Shown: one piece after another, positions 1 through 7,700 of the stretch | How positions within the stretch are numbered: the stretch's first letter is position 1 | Layout of the letters: each line of letters opens with the position of its first letter | DNA from: JAAEQG01 sp023133475 | GTDB taxonomy: Bacteria; Planctomycetota; Phycisphaerae; UBA1845 | Direction of reading: 5' to 3' | DNA: 18,198 bases | Assembly (NCBI GenBank): GCA_030631415.1 | Contig: DAOVLE010000090.1 | Coordinates: forward strand, 1 to 18,198 | The notes under the pieces: model-generated | The model's database searches: none | The model's input: only the letters and a program-made list of their open reading frames with translations | What the model was told of the DNA's origin: nothing | Position numbers and translations under genes: made by a program

Positions 1-7
1 CAGGCTT

Positions 8-152
8 GCGCTAGGCCCGGCATTTATGCCGGGTATTGAAGTGGTTGCCTTTGCCCCTCCCCGTTCCGCCCTGCCGCCGAAGGCGGCAGGGCGGAACGGG
101 GAGGGATTTTTCGTTCGGTCTTCTCACCCGGCATAAATGCCGGGCCTAGCGC
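8..152. repeat. composite nested inverted-repeat element
   Basis: Two 27-base arms (8-34 and 126-152) are perfect reverse complements. Each arm itself contains a smaller palindrome of the form CCCGGCA-ttta-TGCCGGG. Between them lies a second, perfect 24-bp hairpin (55-78 with 82-105, loop GAA). The whole forms a 145-base palindromic element without a reading frame. It looks like a MITE- or REP-like dispersed element. Whether it moves cannot be seen, since no target-site duplication is obvious. Confidence 0.85.
55..111 (+). terminator. possible Rho-independent terminator (24-bp hairpin plus T-run)
   Basis: The GC-rich 24-bp stem at 55-105 with a three-base loop is followed at once by ATTTTT (106-111). 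On the plus strand this is the shape of an intrinsic terminator. It lies inside the composite repeat, so it may be only part of the element. Its upstream gene would lie outside the window. Confidence 0.4.
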
Positions 153-277
153 GATCCGTCGAGACGTGAAACTGTCTCGCCGAAAACGGGACTAGCGCTG
201 TCATGCCAGGGACCCTCAGAAGAGGACGTCAGCGAGGGCATAGGTGCCCCCTCTCACATCCTCTCCTCGTTGCCTTG

Positions 278-319
278 TTGCCTCTTGCCTCTTGCCTCTT
301 GCCTCTTGCCTCTTGCCTT
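278..319. repeat. heptamer tandem repeat (TTGCCTC)5-6
   Basis: Five perfect copies of TTGCCTC run from 278 to 312 and are followed by TTGCCTT. A looser copy lies before them (about 270-277). It lies just past the stop codon of the minus-strand gene at 343-1062. A single related unit occurs at 2295-2302 in front of the same dispersed repeat, so the array probably expanded from part of that repeat. Confidence 0.85.
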
Positions 320-361
320 TACACCATGGGTTTACTGAATGTTTACGCTTTCTTTCTGCGA
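306..361. repeat. dispersed ~50-bp repeat, copy 1
   Basis: The stretch from the last TTGCCTC units through ACACCATGGGTTTACTGAAT and GTTTACGCTTTCTTTCTGCG matches 2295-2342 with a few substitutions and short indels. On the minus strand this copy contains the stop codon (343-345) and the basic last codons of the secreted membrane protein. In the other copy it supplies a start codon. Confidence 0.75.
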
Positions 362-1062
362 TTTCGCAAAGCCTGAATGATAAGGAAGCCCAAAAAAATC
401 GCCCCAAAAACGACCAACTGCCCATACCTGGTCAACCAGGGAATCGGCCAGGGAACTTCCACACCGGGAATCGACAAGGTGCTCCCATCGATCAAAGTGA
501 CGGTCGCCACGCGGTCGGCTGGCGCTGTGAGATTGCCCGGTGCAAAACGGAGTCGGAACTCGGCGGATTGCCCGGGGCGAATGGCTAATCCGCCTGTTGC
601 CCGGGCGGTGACGAGTCCGGGCTCATTCTTCATGCCCACCTCTGCCTTGTTGGTGATCTCGAATTCCCACCCCTCGGGAGCCTCGAAGATGTTCCCCCGA
701 TAGTGTGGAATCTGTACGGAAACAACCGGCTGATTGCCGTTGTTTGACACGGTCCACACATATTGGCGCTCCGCACGGTTCAGACCGCCTGTGATGGTCA
801 CCTGAGCCGATGCCGCGGCTGGAATGCAACACAAGGTCAGCATTCCAGCCAACAACCCCGCAACGCTGAACGGTCTCCGATATGTCTCGTCCAAAGCCCC
901 CAAAGGGGGCGACGGATCGCCGGGTTCGCCGCCGATTTCATCGCCCCCTCCGGGGGCTCGGGTTACATGGAACGATAACCCAGGGCTTGCTTCGCTTCGC
1001 CCTGGGCTATATTCCATCGCCCCCTCTGGGGGCTGAGAATGCGTCATCGTGTTCATGAACAC
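343..1062 (-). CDS. secreted, C-terminally anchored membrane protein of unknown function
   Basis: No family is recognised. The solid part of the frame starts near position 894 with a basic stretch (YRRPF), a hydrophobic segment and AAASA-Q, a typical signal peptide with a signal peptidase I site. About 120 residues rich in short beta-type segments follow, then one transmembrane helix (GQLVVFGAIFLGFLIIQAL) and a basic tail RNRRKKA. The protein should therefore lie mostly outside the cytoplasmic membrane with a short cytoplasmic end. The first ~57 residues of the longest frame are translated from a cluster of palindromic repeats (896-1033) and are probably not part of the ancestral protein. Starts at 1062, 1047, 1017 (ATG) or 894 (TTG) are possible; 894 best fits the signal peptide. 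The coordinates given are the longest frame. It is divergent from the epimerase gene. The reading frame and its signals are clear, the start and function are not. Confidence 0.7.
   Translation of the reverse strand: MFMNTMTHSQPPEGAMEYSPGRSEASPGLSFHVTRAPGGGDEIGGEPGDPSPPLGALDETYRRPFSVAGLLAGMLTLCCIPAAASAQVTITGGLNRAERQYVWTVSNNGNQPVVSVQIPHYRGNIFEAPEGWEFEITNKAEVGMKNEPGLVTARATGGLAIRPGQSAEFRLRFAPGNLTAPADRVATVTLIDGSTLSIPGVEVPWPIPWLTRYGQLVVFGAIFLGFLIIQALRNRRKKA
896..1033. repeat. cluster of palindromes (REP-like element)
   Basis: Three similar short hairpins of the form GCCCCC-n-GGGGGC lie at 896-910, 943-957 and 1019-1033. A larger stem, TAACCCAGGGC with GCCCTGGGCTA, lies at 977-1008. The arrangement looks like a REP/BIME-type element. 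It is inserted at the 5' end of the minus-strand gene, whose longest frame reads through it. Confidence 0.75.
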
Positions 1063-1063
1063 G
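1048..1063. promoter_or_regulatory. 16-bp perfect palindrome in divergent region
   Basis: CGTGTTCATGAACACG is a perfect 16-bp palindrome between the divergent genes at 343-1062 and 1228-2214. Palindromes of this length are typical operator sites for dimeric regulators. It also contains the outermost ATG of the minus-strand frame, so if that frame starts further in, this site would lie in its leader. No regulator gene is adjacent. Confidence 0.3.
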
Positions 1064-1107
1064 TGTCCTTATGTCCACGGCGTTGGGTGGCACCAGCGTC
1101 ACATGGC

Positions 1108-1124
1108 ACCGGCGTCTCGCCGGT
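1108..1124. repeat. short hairpin ACCGGCG-TCT-CGCCGGT
   Basis: A perfect 7-bp stem with a three-base loop lies in the leader of the epimerase gene. I take it as one more short dispersed palindrome. A role as attenuator is possible but unsupported, because no T-run follows. Confidence 0.4.
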
Positions 1125-1227
1125 ATGCTCTCGGCTATGTCGCTTGACCCTACTTGCCCACCTTTGTATCGTCGCGGGTTGTGGTGTCAACTGTGATGCG
1201 TGTGGTCCTGATGGGCAGAGAGACGTA

Positions 1228-2214
1228 ATGATTCTGGTCACTGGTGCAAGGGGTTTACTCGGCAAGGAAGTGGTTCGGCAAACCATCGAGCGTGGATTTT
1301 CGGTTCGCGGAACAGACCTCCTGCCGCCGGACCCGGCTCTCGGCGATGCCTGCGAACAGCTCGAGGGTGATCTGTTGGACCCGTCCGCCTGCCTGCGAAT
1401 GTGCCAGGGGGTGGAAAGGATTGTCCACACCGCGGCGTTGCAGCATCACAGCCGCCCTCCGAAGTTCGGTCGGGAGTCCTTCTTTCAGCAAAACGCCGCA
1501 ATGACCCGCAACCTCGCGGATGCGGCGGAGGTTGCCCGAGTGCGGCACATCGTATGTGTTTCGAGCGACATGGTGTACGGCATCCCGCGTCACGGGCCTT
1601 TTTGCGAAACGGACACTCCGCACCCCATAGGCCCTTATGGCAGAAGCAAGCTGGCATCGGAACAGGCGTGCCTCCAAAAGCGTCACCACGGAATACGGGT
1701 GACCATCCTGCGGCCTCGGCTCATTGTTGGGGCGGGTCGGCTTGGGATATTGACCAAGCTCTTCGACTGCATTCGCGCGGGCAAGAGCATCCCACTGATC
1801 GGAAACGGCAGGAACCGCTACCAGATGGTGGGGGTCAGTGACGTTGCCCGGGCGGTTTTGCTGGCATTGGAGAAAGAGCCGCAGGCTGTTTTCAACCTTG
1901 GGTCAAGCGATGTGCCGTCGGTGGAAGCGCTTTTGAAGGGTGTTGCCCGGCGGGCGGACTCGCCATCGCAGCCTCTGCGCACGCCGCGGAGGCTGGTGGA
2001 GGCGGCATTGTGGGTTTTGCACGCATTTCGCGTTGCTCCGCTGGTCCCCGAGCAGTTTCGCATCGCCGGGGTCGATTACGTTCTCGACACGACAGCCGCC
2101 CGCGAACAACTCGGCTGGTCACCGCAATTCGACGATACAGAGATGCTCTGGCAAGCCTACAAGTGGTATATCGGTGGTCCAGAGAGCAACGTGTTTAGCC
2201 CGGATAATTCATGA
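1228..2214 (+). CDS. NAD(P)-dependent epimerase/dehydratase (extended SDR family)
   Basis: A 328-residue extended short-chain dehydrogenase/reductase of the nucleotide-sugar epimerase/dehydratase type. The start at 1228 places the Rossmann motif TGARGLLG at residues 5-12 right at the N-terminus, with an AGAGAG stretch six bases upstream. Longer frames back to 1039 run through repeat and leader sequence and are rejected. Family residues are visible: SSDMVYG (Ser113 as the likely catalytic serine), then Tyr137 and Lys141 in PYGRSK. The C-terminal half carries the substrate-side pattern RPRLIVGAG and the conserved NLGSS. The last four codons and the stop (2199-2214) lie in a dispersed repeat that occurs again at 4479. 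The substrate cannot be read from sequence. The membrane protein 107 bases downstream suggests a role in cell-surface sugar metabolism, which is inference. Confidence 0.9.
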   Translation: MILVTGARGLLGKEVVRQTIERGFSVRGTDLLPPDPALGDACEQLEGDLLDPSACLRMCQGVERIVHTAALQHHSRPPKFGRESFFQQNAAMTRNLADAAEVARVRHIVCVSSDMVYGIPRHGPFCETDTPHPIGPYGRSKLASEQACLQKRHHGIRVTILRPRLIVGAGRLGILTKLFDCIRAGKSIPLIGNGRNRYQMVGVSDVARAVLLALEKEPQAVFNLGSSDVPSVEALLKGVARRADSPSQPLRTPRRLVEAALWVLHAFRVAPLVPEQFRIAGVDYVLDTTAAREQLGWSPQFDDTEMLWQAYKWYIGGPESNVFSPDNS

Positions 2215-2246
2215 ACGCAGAGACGCAGAGAACGCAGAGTTGAGCA
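2199..2246. repeat. dispersed ACGCAGAG repeat, copy 1
   Basis: CCCGGATAATTCATGAACGC followed by ACGCAGAG-type octamer units. The first ~33 bases are identical to those starting at 4479, and the octamer part recurs at 12340-12367. This copy supplies the last codons and TGA stop of the epimerase gene. Confidence 0.85.
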
Positions 2247-2261
2247 TCTGTTGTTCGTGTT

Positions 2262-2288
2262 CCCCACCGCTAAAGCGATGGGCCACCC
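2262..2288. repeat. partial copy of the GCTTTAGC/GGCCACCC element
   Basis: CCCACCGCTAAAGCGATGGG followed by CCACCC corresponds to one arm of the larger inverted elements at 14149-14230 and 16105-16185. It lies in the 107-base gap between the epimerase gene and the membrane protein. Confidence 0.7.
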
Positions 2289-2294
2289 ATCTTG

Positions 2295-2342
2295 TTGCCT
2301 CTTACACCACGGGTTCACTGAATGTTTACGCTTTTTCTGCGA
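2295..2342. repeat. dispersed ~50-bp repeat, copy 2 (contains a start codon)
   Basis: Matches 306-361: TTGCCTCTTACACCACGGGT, then TCACTGAATGTTTACGC and a pyrimidine run ending TTTCTGCG. The ATG inside this copy (2322) is the start of the large membrane protein frame, and the first residues MFTLFLR are read from the repeat. Confidence 0.75.
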
Positions 2343-4478
2343 CAACCCCATCTGCAAATCCTCGCACTGGCGCTATTGATTTTGCTGCCGGTAAAGGCGG
2401 TAAGCATGGCTGCCGGTGTGCTTCTATTGGCGATTTTGCCGGGAATGCACATCCTGCGCACCATGCGCATCGGGCAACAGTGGGACCTGACCGGTCGATT
2501 CGTGCTGGGGACAGCCGTGTCTCTGGCGGTGGTCCCCGTGGTGCTCAACCTCTTGTGGCATATAACGAATGATGGAGGAGTGCTTTTGGGCGTTTGGGCG
2601 GTGCTGCTGGGTGCGGCGGTTCTGCTTTGGGCTGGAGAGCCTCGCCTGGGCAGTGGTCTCCTACGTTCCGCCGGCTGCTACTGCTGTTTGGATGGGCGGC
2701 GGTTTTTCGAGCACCGAGCCACCAAATGGTTCGCTCTGTTCGTGTCGCTGGTGGTGATGTTGGCCACCATCGGTTCTTACTGGCCTACCGAGTTGCCGGG
2801 CTTTCCGGTGCCCTCGAGCATTCACGATTTTATCAAGCACCACGCGGTCCTGGATTCCCTTTCGCGTCAGCCGTTGCCGTTGGGAAACGTCTTTTATGCC
2901 GATGGTGCGGCAGGCCCGACGTACTACTATCATTTCTTCTACCTGGTCCCCGCCACGCTGCACGCATGGAGCGGAGCCGACAACGAATTGTGTTTTGGGA
3001 TCGCCTCGTGTCTTGGGGCTTTGTCGCTTACCGGGCTGGTTTACATGACGGTGAAACGCCTCAAAGGGGGTGAAGCCCCGGCAACGTTGGCGGTGGCTTT
3101 GGTCACGGTGGTCGGTGCTTTGGACGTGTTTCCGCTGGCTGTTGACATACTGGTTGGCCGGCGGGGGATGGTGGTGACCCTGGATGCCTGGGCTGATAAC
3201 GTCTACCGCATCCATAGTTTCCTGAACCAGATGATGTGGACCCCGCAAAACGTTCAGGGTGTGCTGGTCACCATGGTGGGGGTGACCCTGTTGAGCCACT
3301 ACGGGCTATGGCGCGGCTGGTTCATCTGGGGGCCTATGCTGGGAGCCAGCCTCATCGGCTCGAGCGTCTGGGTGGCGCTGGGGGTCATGCCGGCGGTGGC
3401 GGTCTGGAGTGTGCTCAGGCTGGTGGAGTTGCGGCACGATCGTCGGGCTGCGGTGAGGTTATTGTTTGCCCTGATGGTGGTTGCCGAATTGATGCTTCTG
3501 TGTGCAGCCCCCAGCGTGTACGGCTACCTGGAGACCTCCGCCCGGCATGGCAAGAGCCTGACCATGCTCTGGACACCACGCACCTGGGCGTTCTTCGGCC
3601 AACTGACCGGCCCGGGAATACCAGCCAACATCCTCGATCTGCCGATCACCCTGACTTTTGAACTTGGCGGCAAGGTGCTGTTCCTGTTTGGCGTGGGGGC
3701 GGTGATCTGGCGGCGGGCGTGGCATGATTTGGGGCTGCGGTTGTTGTGGATCTGTTCCATCGTGGCAATTATCGGGTCCGTGACGATCCGAAGCCACTTC
3801 TACTACAACGATTTTGGGCAGAAGGTGATGATGTTGCCGATGGCCTTCGGCGCGGTGTTGGGGGCTTGCATCCTGGACTCGGATTCGGGCACTCGCCGCT
3901 GGTGGAATCCGTTGGGCTGGCGGCTTGATAGTGGGCATATCCAGCGGCATCGCCGCCTGGTTTCGTGGTTGGTGGGGTTGGTGATCGTTGCGGGCCTTCC
4001 GATGGGTTTTTACGAGGTGCCTCTTACGGCGGCTCGCCGGTATATTGAAGTCCGTCACGTCCCGGTTGATGAGCGGGCGGCGTTGTGTTTCATGCGGCAC
4101 CAGCTCCCCCCCGAGGCGGTGGTGCAAGCCGACTGGCGCAAAAAGCGGGCTACGCTGGCCCAGACCATCCGCCGCCAGATTGGCGTTATGGCAGACCAGG
4201 ACGATATTCTGGTGTTTCGCCCAGCCGACTGGGAGGCCTACCAACAGGCGGTGGCTGACGTCGAGCGTGCCTTGCAGGAAACCGAGTCATCCGCCGAAGC
4301 ACACAGCCTTCTGGCGAGTCACGGGATTACGCATGTCTATGTTGGGGCTATCGAGAGAAAGCTCTGGAAACACCTGGAGAAGCTGGACGACCGTTCGCGG
4401 TTCCAGCCGCTGTTCGAGGCCGGCGCCCATTGTATCTACGAGTTGACCGGGGTGGGGGACCAGGGCAATCGCACCTGA
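2322..4478 (+). CDS. large polytopic membrane protein (possible GT-C / DUF2298-like glycosyltransferase)
   Basis: A 718-residue integral membrane protein with roughly a dozen hydrophobic segments from residue 10 to about 566, followed by a soluble C-terminal domain (about 570-718). After the first helices come SIHDFIKHH and then GPTYYYHFFYLVP, with Tyr201-Tyr203, an aromatic cluster reminiscent of the DUF2298/YYY membrane family and other GT-C-type proteins. The C-terminal domain ends with RFQPLFEAGAHCIYEL, a pattern common at the end of lipid-linked glycosyltransferases. The exact family is not certain. The start ATG lies in a dispersed repeat without a clear ribosome binding site; the next ATG (2406) would cut the first hydrophobic segment. 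The gene follows the sugar epimerase, so a surface glycan role fits but is inferred. Confidence 0.75.
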   Translation: MFTLFLRQPHLQILALALLILLPVKAVSMAAGVLLLAILPGMHILRTMRIGQQWDLTGRFVLGTAVSLAVVPVVLNLLWHITNDGGVLLGVWAVLLGAAVLLWAGEPRLGSGLLRSAGCYCCLDGRRFFEHRATKWFALFVSLVVMLATIGSYWPTELPGFPVPSSIHDFIKHHAVLDSLSRQPLPLGNVFYADGAAGPTYYYHFFYLVPATLHAWSGADNELCFGIASCLGALSLTGLVYMTVKRLKGGEAPATLAVALVTVVGALDVFPLAVDILVGRRGMVVTLDAWADNVYRIHSFLNQMMWTPQNVQGVLVTMVGVTLLSHYGLWRGWFIWGPMLGASLIGSSVWVALGVMPAVAVWSVLRLVELRHDRRAAVRLLFALMVVAELMLLCAAPSVYGYLETSARHGKSLTMLWTPRTWAFFGQLTGPGIPANILDLPITLTFELGGKVLFLFGVGAVIWRRAWHDLGLRLLWICSIVAIIGSVTIRSHFYYNDFGQKVMMLPMAFGAVLGACILDSDSGTRRWWNPLGWRLDSGHIQRHRRLVSWLVGLVIVAGLPMGFYEVPLTAARRYIEVRHVPVDERAALCFMRHQLPPEAVVQADWRKKRATLAQTIRRQIGVMADQDDILVFRPADWEAYQQAVADVERALQETESSAEAHSLLASHGITHVYVGAIERKLWKHLEKLDDRSRFQPLFEAGAHCIYELTGVGDQGNRT

Positions 4479-4540
4479 CCCGGATAATTCATGAACGCAG
4501 AGACGCAGAGACGCAGAGACGCAGAGGACGCAGAGTTGAG
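4479..4540. repeat. dispersed ACGCAGAG repeat, copy 2
   Basis: Begins directly after the TGA of the membrane protein gene with the same CCCGGATAATTCATGAACGC as at 2199, followed by a longer run of ACGCAGAG octamers and GAGTTGAGCA. The number of octamer units differs between copies, as expected for slippage. Confidence 0.85.
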
Positions 4541-4570
4541 CAGAATAAGAAGTTAGGGGAATTCATTGAG

Positions 4571-4612
4571 GCGACAAATCCGCGGTGTTTAGCGGCGCCC
4601 CAACGGGGAGCG
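4571..4612. repeat. dispersed GCGACAAATCCG/TTTAGCGGCG repeat, copy 1
   Basis: The stretch GCGACAAATCCGCGGTGTTT then AGCGGCGCCCCAACGGGGAG has a close relative at 18167-18198 at the right edge of the window. It includes a small CCCC-aac-GGGG hairpin. Confidence 0.65.
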
Positions 4613-4645
4613 TGAAAAACTGAGAAAACGGCGTAATCAGCAGAT

Positions 4646-4701
4646 GTAGGGCGGGTTCCACCCGCCATGCCATCCCAGGAAGGCGGGTGGAACCGTCCTA
4701 C
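4646..4701. repeat. GTAGGGYGGG inverted element (56 bp)
   Basis: Arms GTAGGGCGGGTTCCACCCGC (4646-4665) and GCGGGTGGAACCGTCCTAC (4683-4701) are nearly perfect reverse complements. Same family as the elements at 8404-8494 and 10474-10530. It lies in the gap between two convergent genes. Confidence 0.8.
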
Positions 4702-4723
4702 AACTCATTGGTTCGAGCTGGCG

Positions 4724-4765
4724 TGGTGGGTTGCGCCTCGCTGCGCGAGACTCCACCCACCCTAC
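4724..4765. repeat. GTAGGGYGGG-family element next to the tricorn stop
   Basis: Ends in CACCCACCCTAC, the reverse complement of the family's end, and contains a TCGCTGCGCGA hairpin. It begins five bases beyond the TAA of the minus-strand tricorn gene, in the position typical for this family in the window. Confidence 0.7.
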
Positions 4766-4770
4766 ATCCC

Positions 4771-7700
4771 TTACTTGCTCTTATCGGGATAGGGCGGTGC
4801 ATCCGGGAGCGTCTTGGGGTCCTTGGCGGTTTGCTCGAGCAGCAGCTTGATCGCCTTATCGAGTTGGGCGTCTTTGCCCTTGAGCACGTCGCCGGGCATA
4901 TTCTGCACCTCGATGTCCGGATCGACGCCGTGGCCTTCGATCAGCCAGACCCGCTCGAGCCCGTAAAGCCCGAACTGCGGCGGCGTAACCGCGCCACCGT
5001 CCAGTAGCGACTGATGCACCTCGATGCCGGTGGCTCCACCCCAAGTGCGCATGCCAATCACCGGAGCAAGACCCTTGAGCTTGATGGCCTGGGCAAAGAA
5101 CTCGCCGCACGAACCAGTGTCCTCGTTAATCAGCACCACCAAATGCCCGTGGAACGTACGCTCGGGGTCGGGCAACGTCTTGCCCTCACGCGGCTGAGTG
5201 ATCCCCCACAGCTTCCGCTCCAGGCGGTCGATGATCATGTCGGCAGTGAACCCACCGCCATTGTAACGGTCGTCCAGGATAAACCCCTTCTTGTAATAGT
5301 GGGGATAATAAGCCTTGGCAAACTCGATCAGGCCATGCGAACCCATGTCCGGGATGTGCACGTAGCCGACCTGCCCACCAGTCATCTTGCTCACATAAGC
5401 GCGGTTGTGCTCCACCCACTGGCGGTAGCGAATCGACCACTCGCTCGAAATCGTCTTGAGCCGGAAACTCTTCGCTTCCTCAGCCGACGGCTCGCTGTTG
5501 TACTTGATAGTCACCACCGCGCCGGCCTTGTTCTGGAGGAACTCGAAGGGATTGTCGGCGGTGGTGACCTCAGCCCCGTCGATCGCAATCAGATAGTCAT
5601 CCACCTTAATGGGGCAACCCGGCTCATCCAGCGGAGAGCGTTCATCCGCGTCCCCCGGCGTGCCAGGGACAATCTGGGCGATCCGCCAATAGCGAGCGCC
5701 CGGGTCAGCCGCAAAAGTCGCCCCCAACATACCAGTCCTCACGCGGCGGGCATTGCGGGCTATGTCGCCACCCCAAACGTATGTATGCCCGATGTTCAAC
5801 TCGGCGATCATCTCACCGATCAGATAGTTCAGATCGCTACGGTTGCCGCAATCGGGGACGAACCGGCGATATTTCTGCCGCGTCGCCTCCCAGTCCAGAC
5901 CGTGCATCTTCGCATCGTAGAACCAGTCACGCTCGACCCGCCAGGCCTCATCGAATATCTGGAAGAACTCCTGGTTGCGGTCCACCTTCACACGGACCGC
6001 ACCAAGGTCTATCTCGCCATCGCCAACCGAAGCCTTCGACCCCACATCGACAACGCCATAGCTGCTGCCCGCCCGGTAGACCAGCTTCTTGCCATCGGCG
6101 GACTGGTGGTAGTTGGCAATGCCGCTCAGCACCTTGGTGGCCTCCTTGTCCTCCAGGTTGTAGTGATAGAGGCCCAGCTTGCCTTTGGTCTGATCGGTCA
6201 CCACCTGATACTTGCTGAACCCCGGCTCATCCTTCTGGATGTACATGAAACCCTTTTCGGTGGCTTCCAGCCGGAAGTAGTTGCCGGCGGAGATATTCTC
6301 CACCGCCAGAATCCGCCGCTCGATCCCGTCAAGATCGATACGGAAGTCGTCATCATCCTCCCCTTCTTCAGCCTCCGTGTCGTTCTCGTCCTCATCATCA
6401 TCGGCGTCGGGGTTGGTTTCCTCTTCGGCGTCGTCCTCTTGCTCATCCTCTTCTTTGGCTTCGTCGGCGGCTTCGTCCTCGTCGGCGTCTTCTTCGTCAG
6501 CCTCTTTAACCTCTTCCTCGGAATCCTTCGGGGCAAACGGGGACGGCTCCTCGGCGCCGAGGATGACCACGTAAGGCTTGGCCATCTCCAGGAAGATGTG
6601 GTTCTGATCCACAAAGCCCATGATGGGATTGAATGTCCGGTTCGACAGGAAGTACAGGCACTTTCCGCCGGGATCAAACGAGGGGCTCCAGTCCTGGGTG
6701 ACTTCACTGGTCAGCCGATGTGTCTGCTTATCCTCCAGCGAATACAGGAAGATGGCTTCGTACATGCTCTGTTCCATCTTGGTGTAGGCGACCCACTTGC
6801 TGTCGGGCGACCAGACATAGTCCTGAATGCCCCAGCGTTCCCAGGCATCGTCGTACTCGCCCTGGTCGATAACAGCCGACTCGCCGGACTCCACCTCAAC
6901 CAGGTTCAGCCGCATGAACTTGTCGGAGAACAACAAGTATTCACTGTCAGGCGACCACACCAGGTGCATACGGAACCCCAGGCTGCCCGAAGTGAGCTGC
7001 CGCCACGGGTTCTCACCCTTCTGATCCACCAGATAGATTTCCTCTTCGCCGGTCTTGTCGGAGATGAAGGCGATCCACTTCCCGTCGGGCGACCAAGCGG
7101 CGTTTTTCTCACGTGAGGTTGATGTTCTGGTCAGGTTGATCGGTTCGCCGTGCTCGACCGGCAGGTTGAGGATTTCGCCTCGGGCTTCGAGCAACATGCG
7201 TGTTCCGCTGGGCGACAGGCCGAATGAGCCGGTTTGCGGCTTGACCTTGACGAACTCAGGCCTCATCCGCACCCGGTCGGTCGGAATCCGCATCGGCACC
7301 ATCCGAACCTCGCCGGAAGCCAGATCGAGCAGGTGCAACGTCTCGCCATATTGATAGACAATCTGCTTGGGGCCTATGGAGGGATACTTGACGTCGTAAT
7401 CCTTATATTCGGTCAGCGGGGTCACCGCGGAGCTGTTCAGGTCGCACTTGTAGACATTGAGAGTGCCGTATTTGCGGTCCGAGGTGAAGTAGATGGCGTT
7501 TCCACTCCACATGGGGAAGTTGTCGGTTCCGACCCAGTCGGTGATTTTGTGGAAGTCGCCCTTGTCCAGGCTGCCCATCCAGATGTCCTGGGCGGTCCCG
7601 CCCTGGTGTCGTTTCCAGGTGTTGCGTTCACGGCTGATGCGGTTGTAGGCGATTTTGCTGCCGTCGGGTGAGACCGCGGTGAGCCCAGCCCGGTCCACCG

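Noticed and set aside
278..319. CRISPR array
   Set aside because: Units are seven bases long and directly adjacent, without spacers; no cas gene is present.
1039..1227. N-terminal extension of the epimerase frame
   Set aside because: The Rossmann motif begins directly after the Met at 1228; the extension runs through a palindrome and a hairpin repeat and does not resemble the family.
5014..7116. Long plus-strand open frame of 700 codons opposite the tricorn gene
   Set aside because: It mirrors the coding strand of a clearly recognised protease; its hydrophobic stretch is only the complement of the acidic linker codons.
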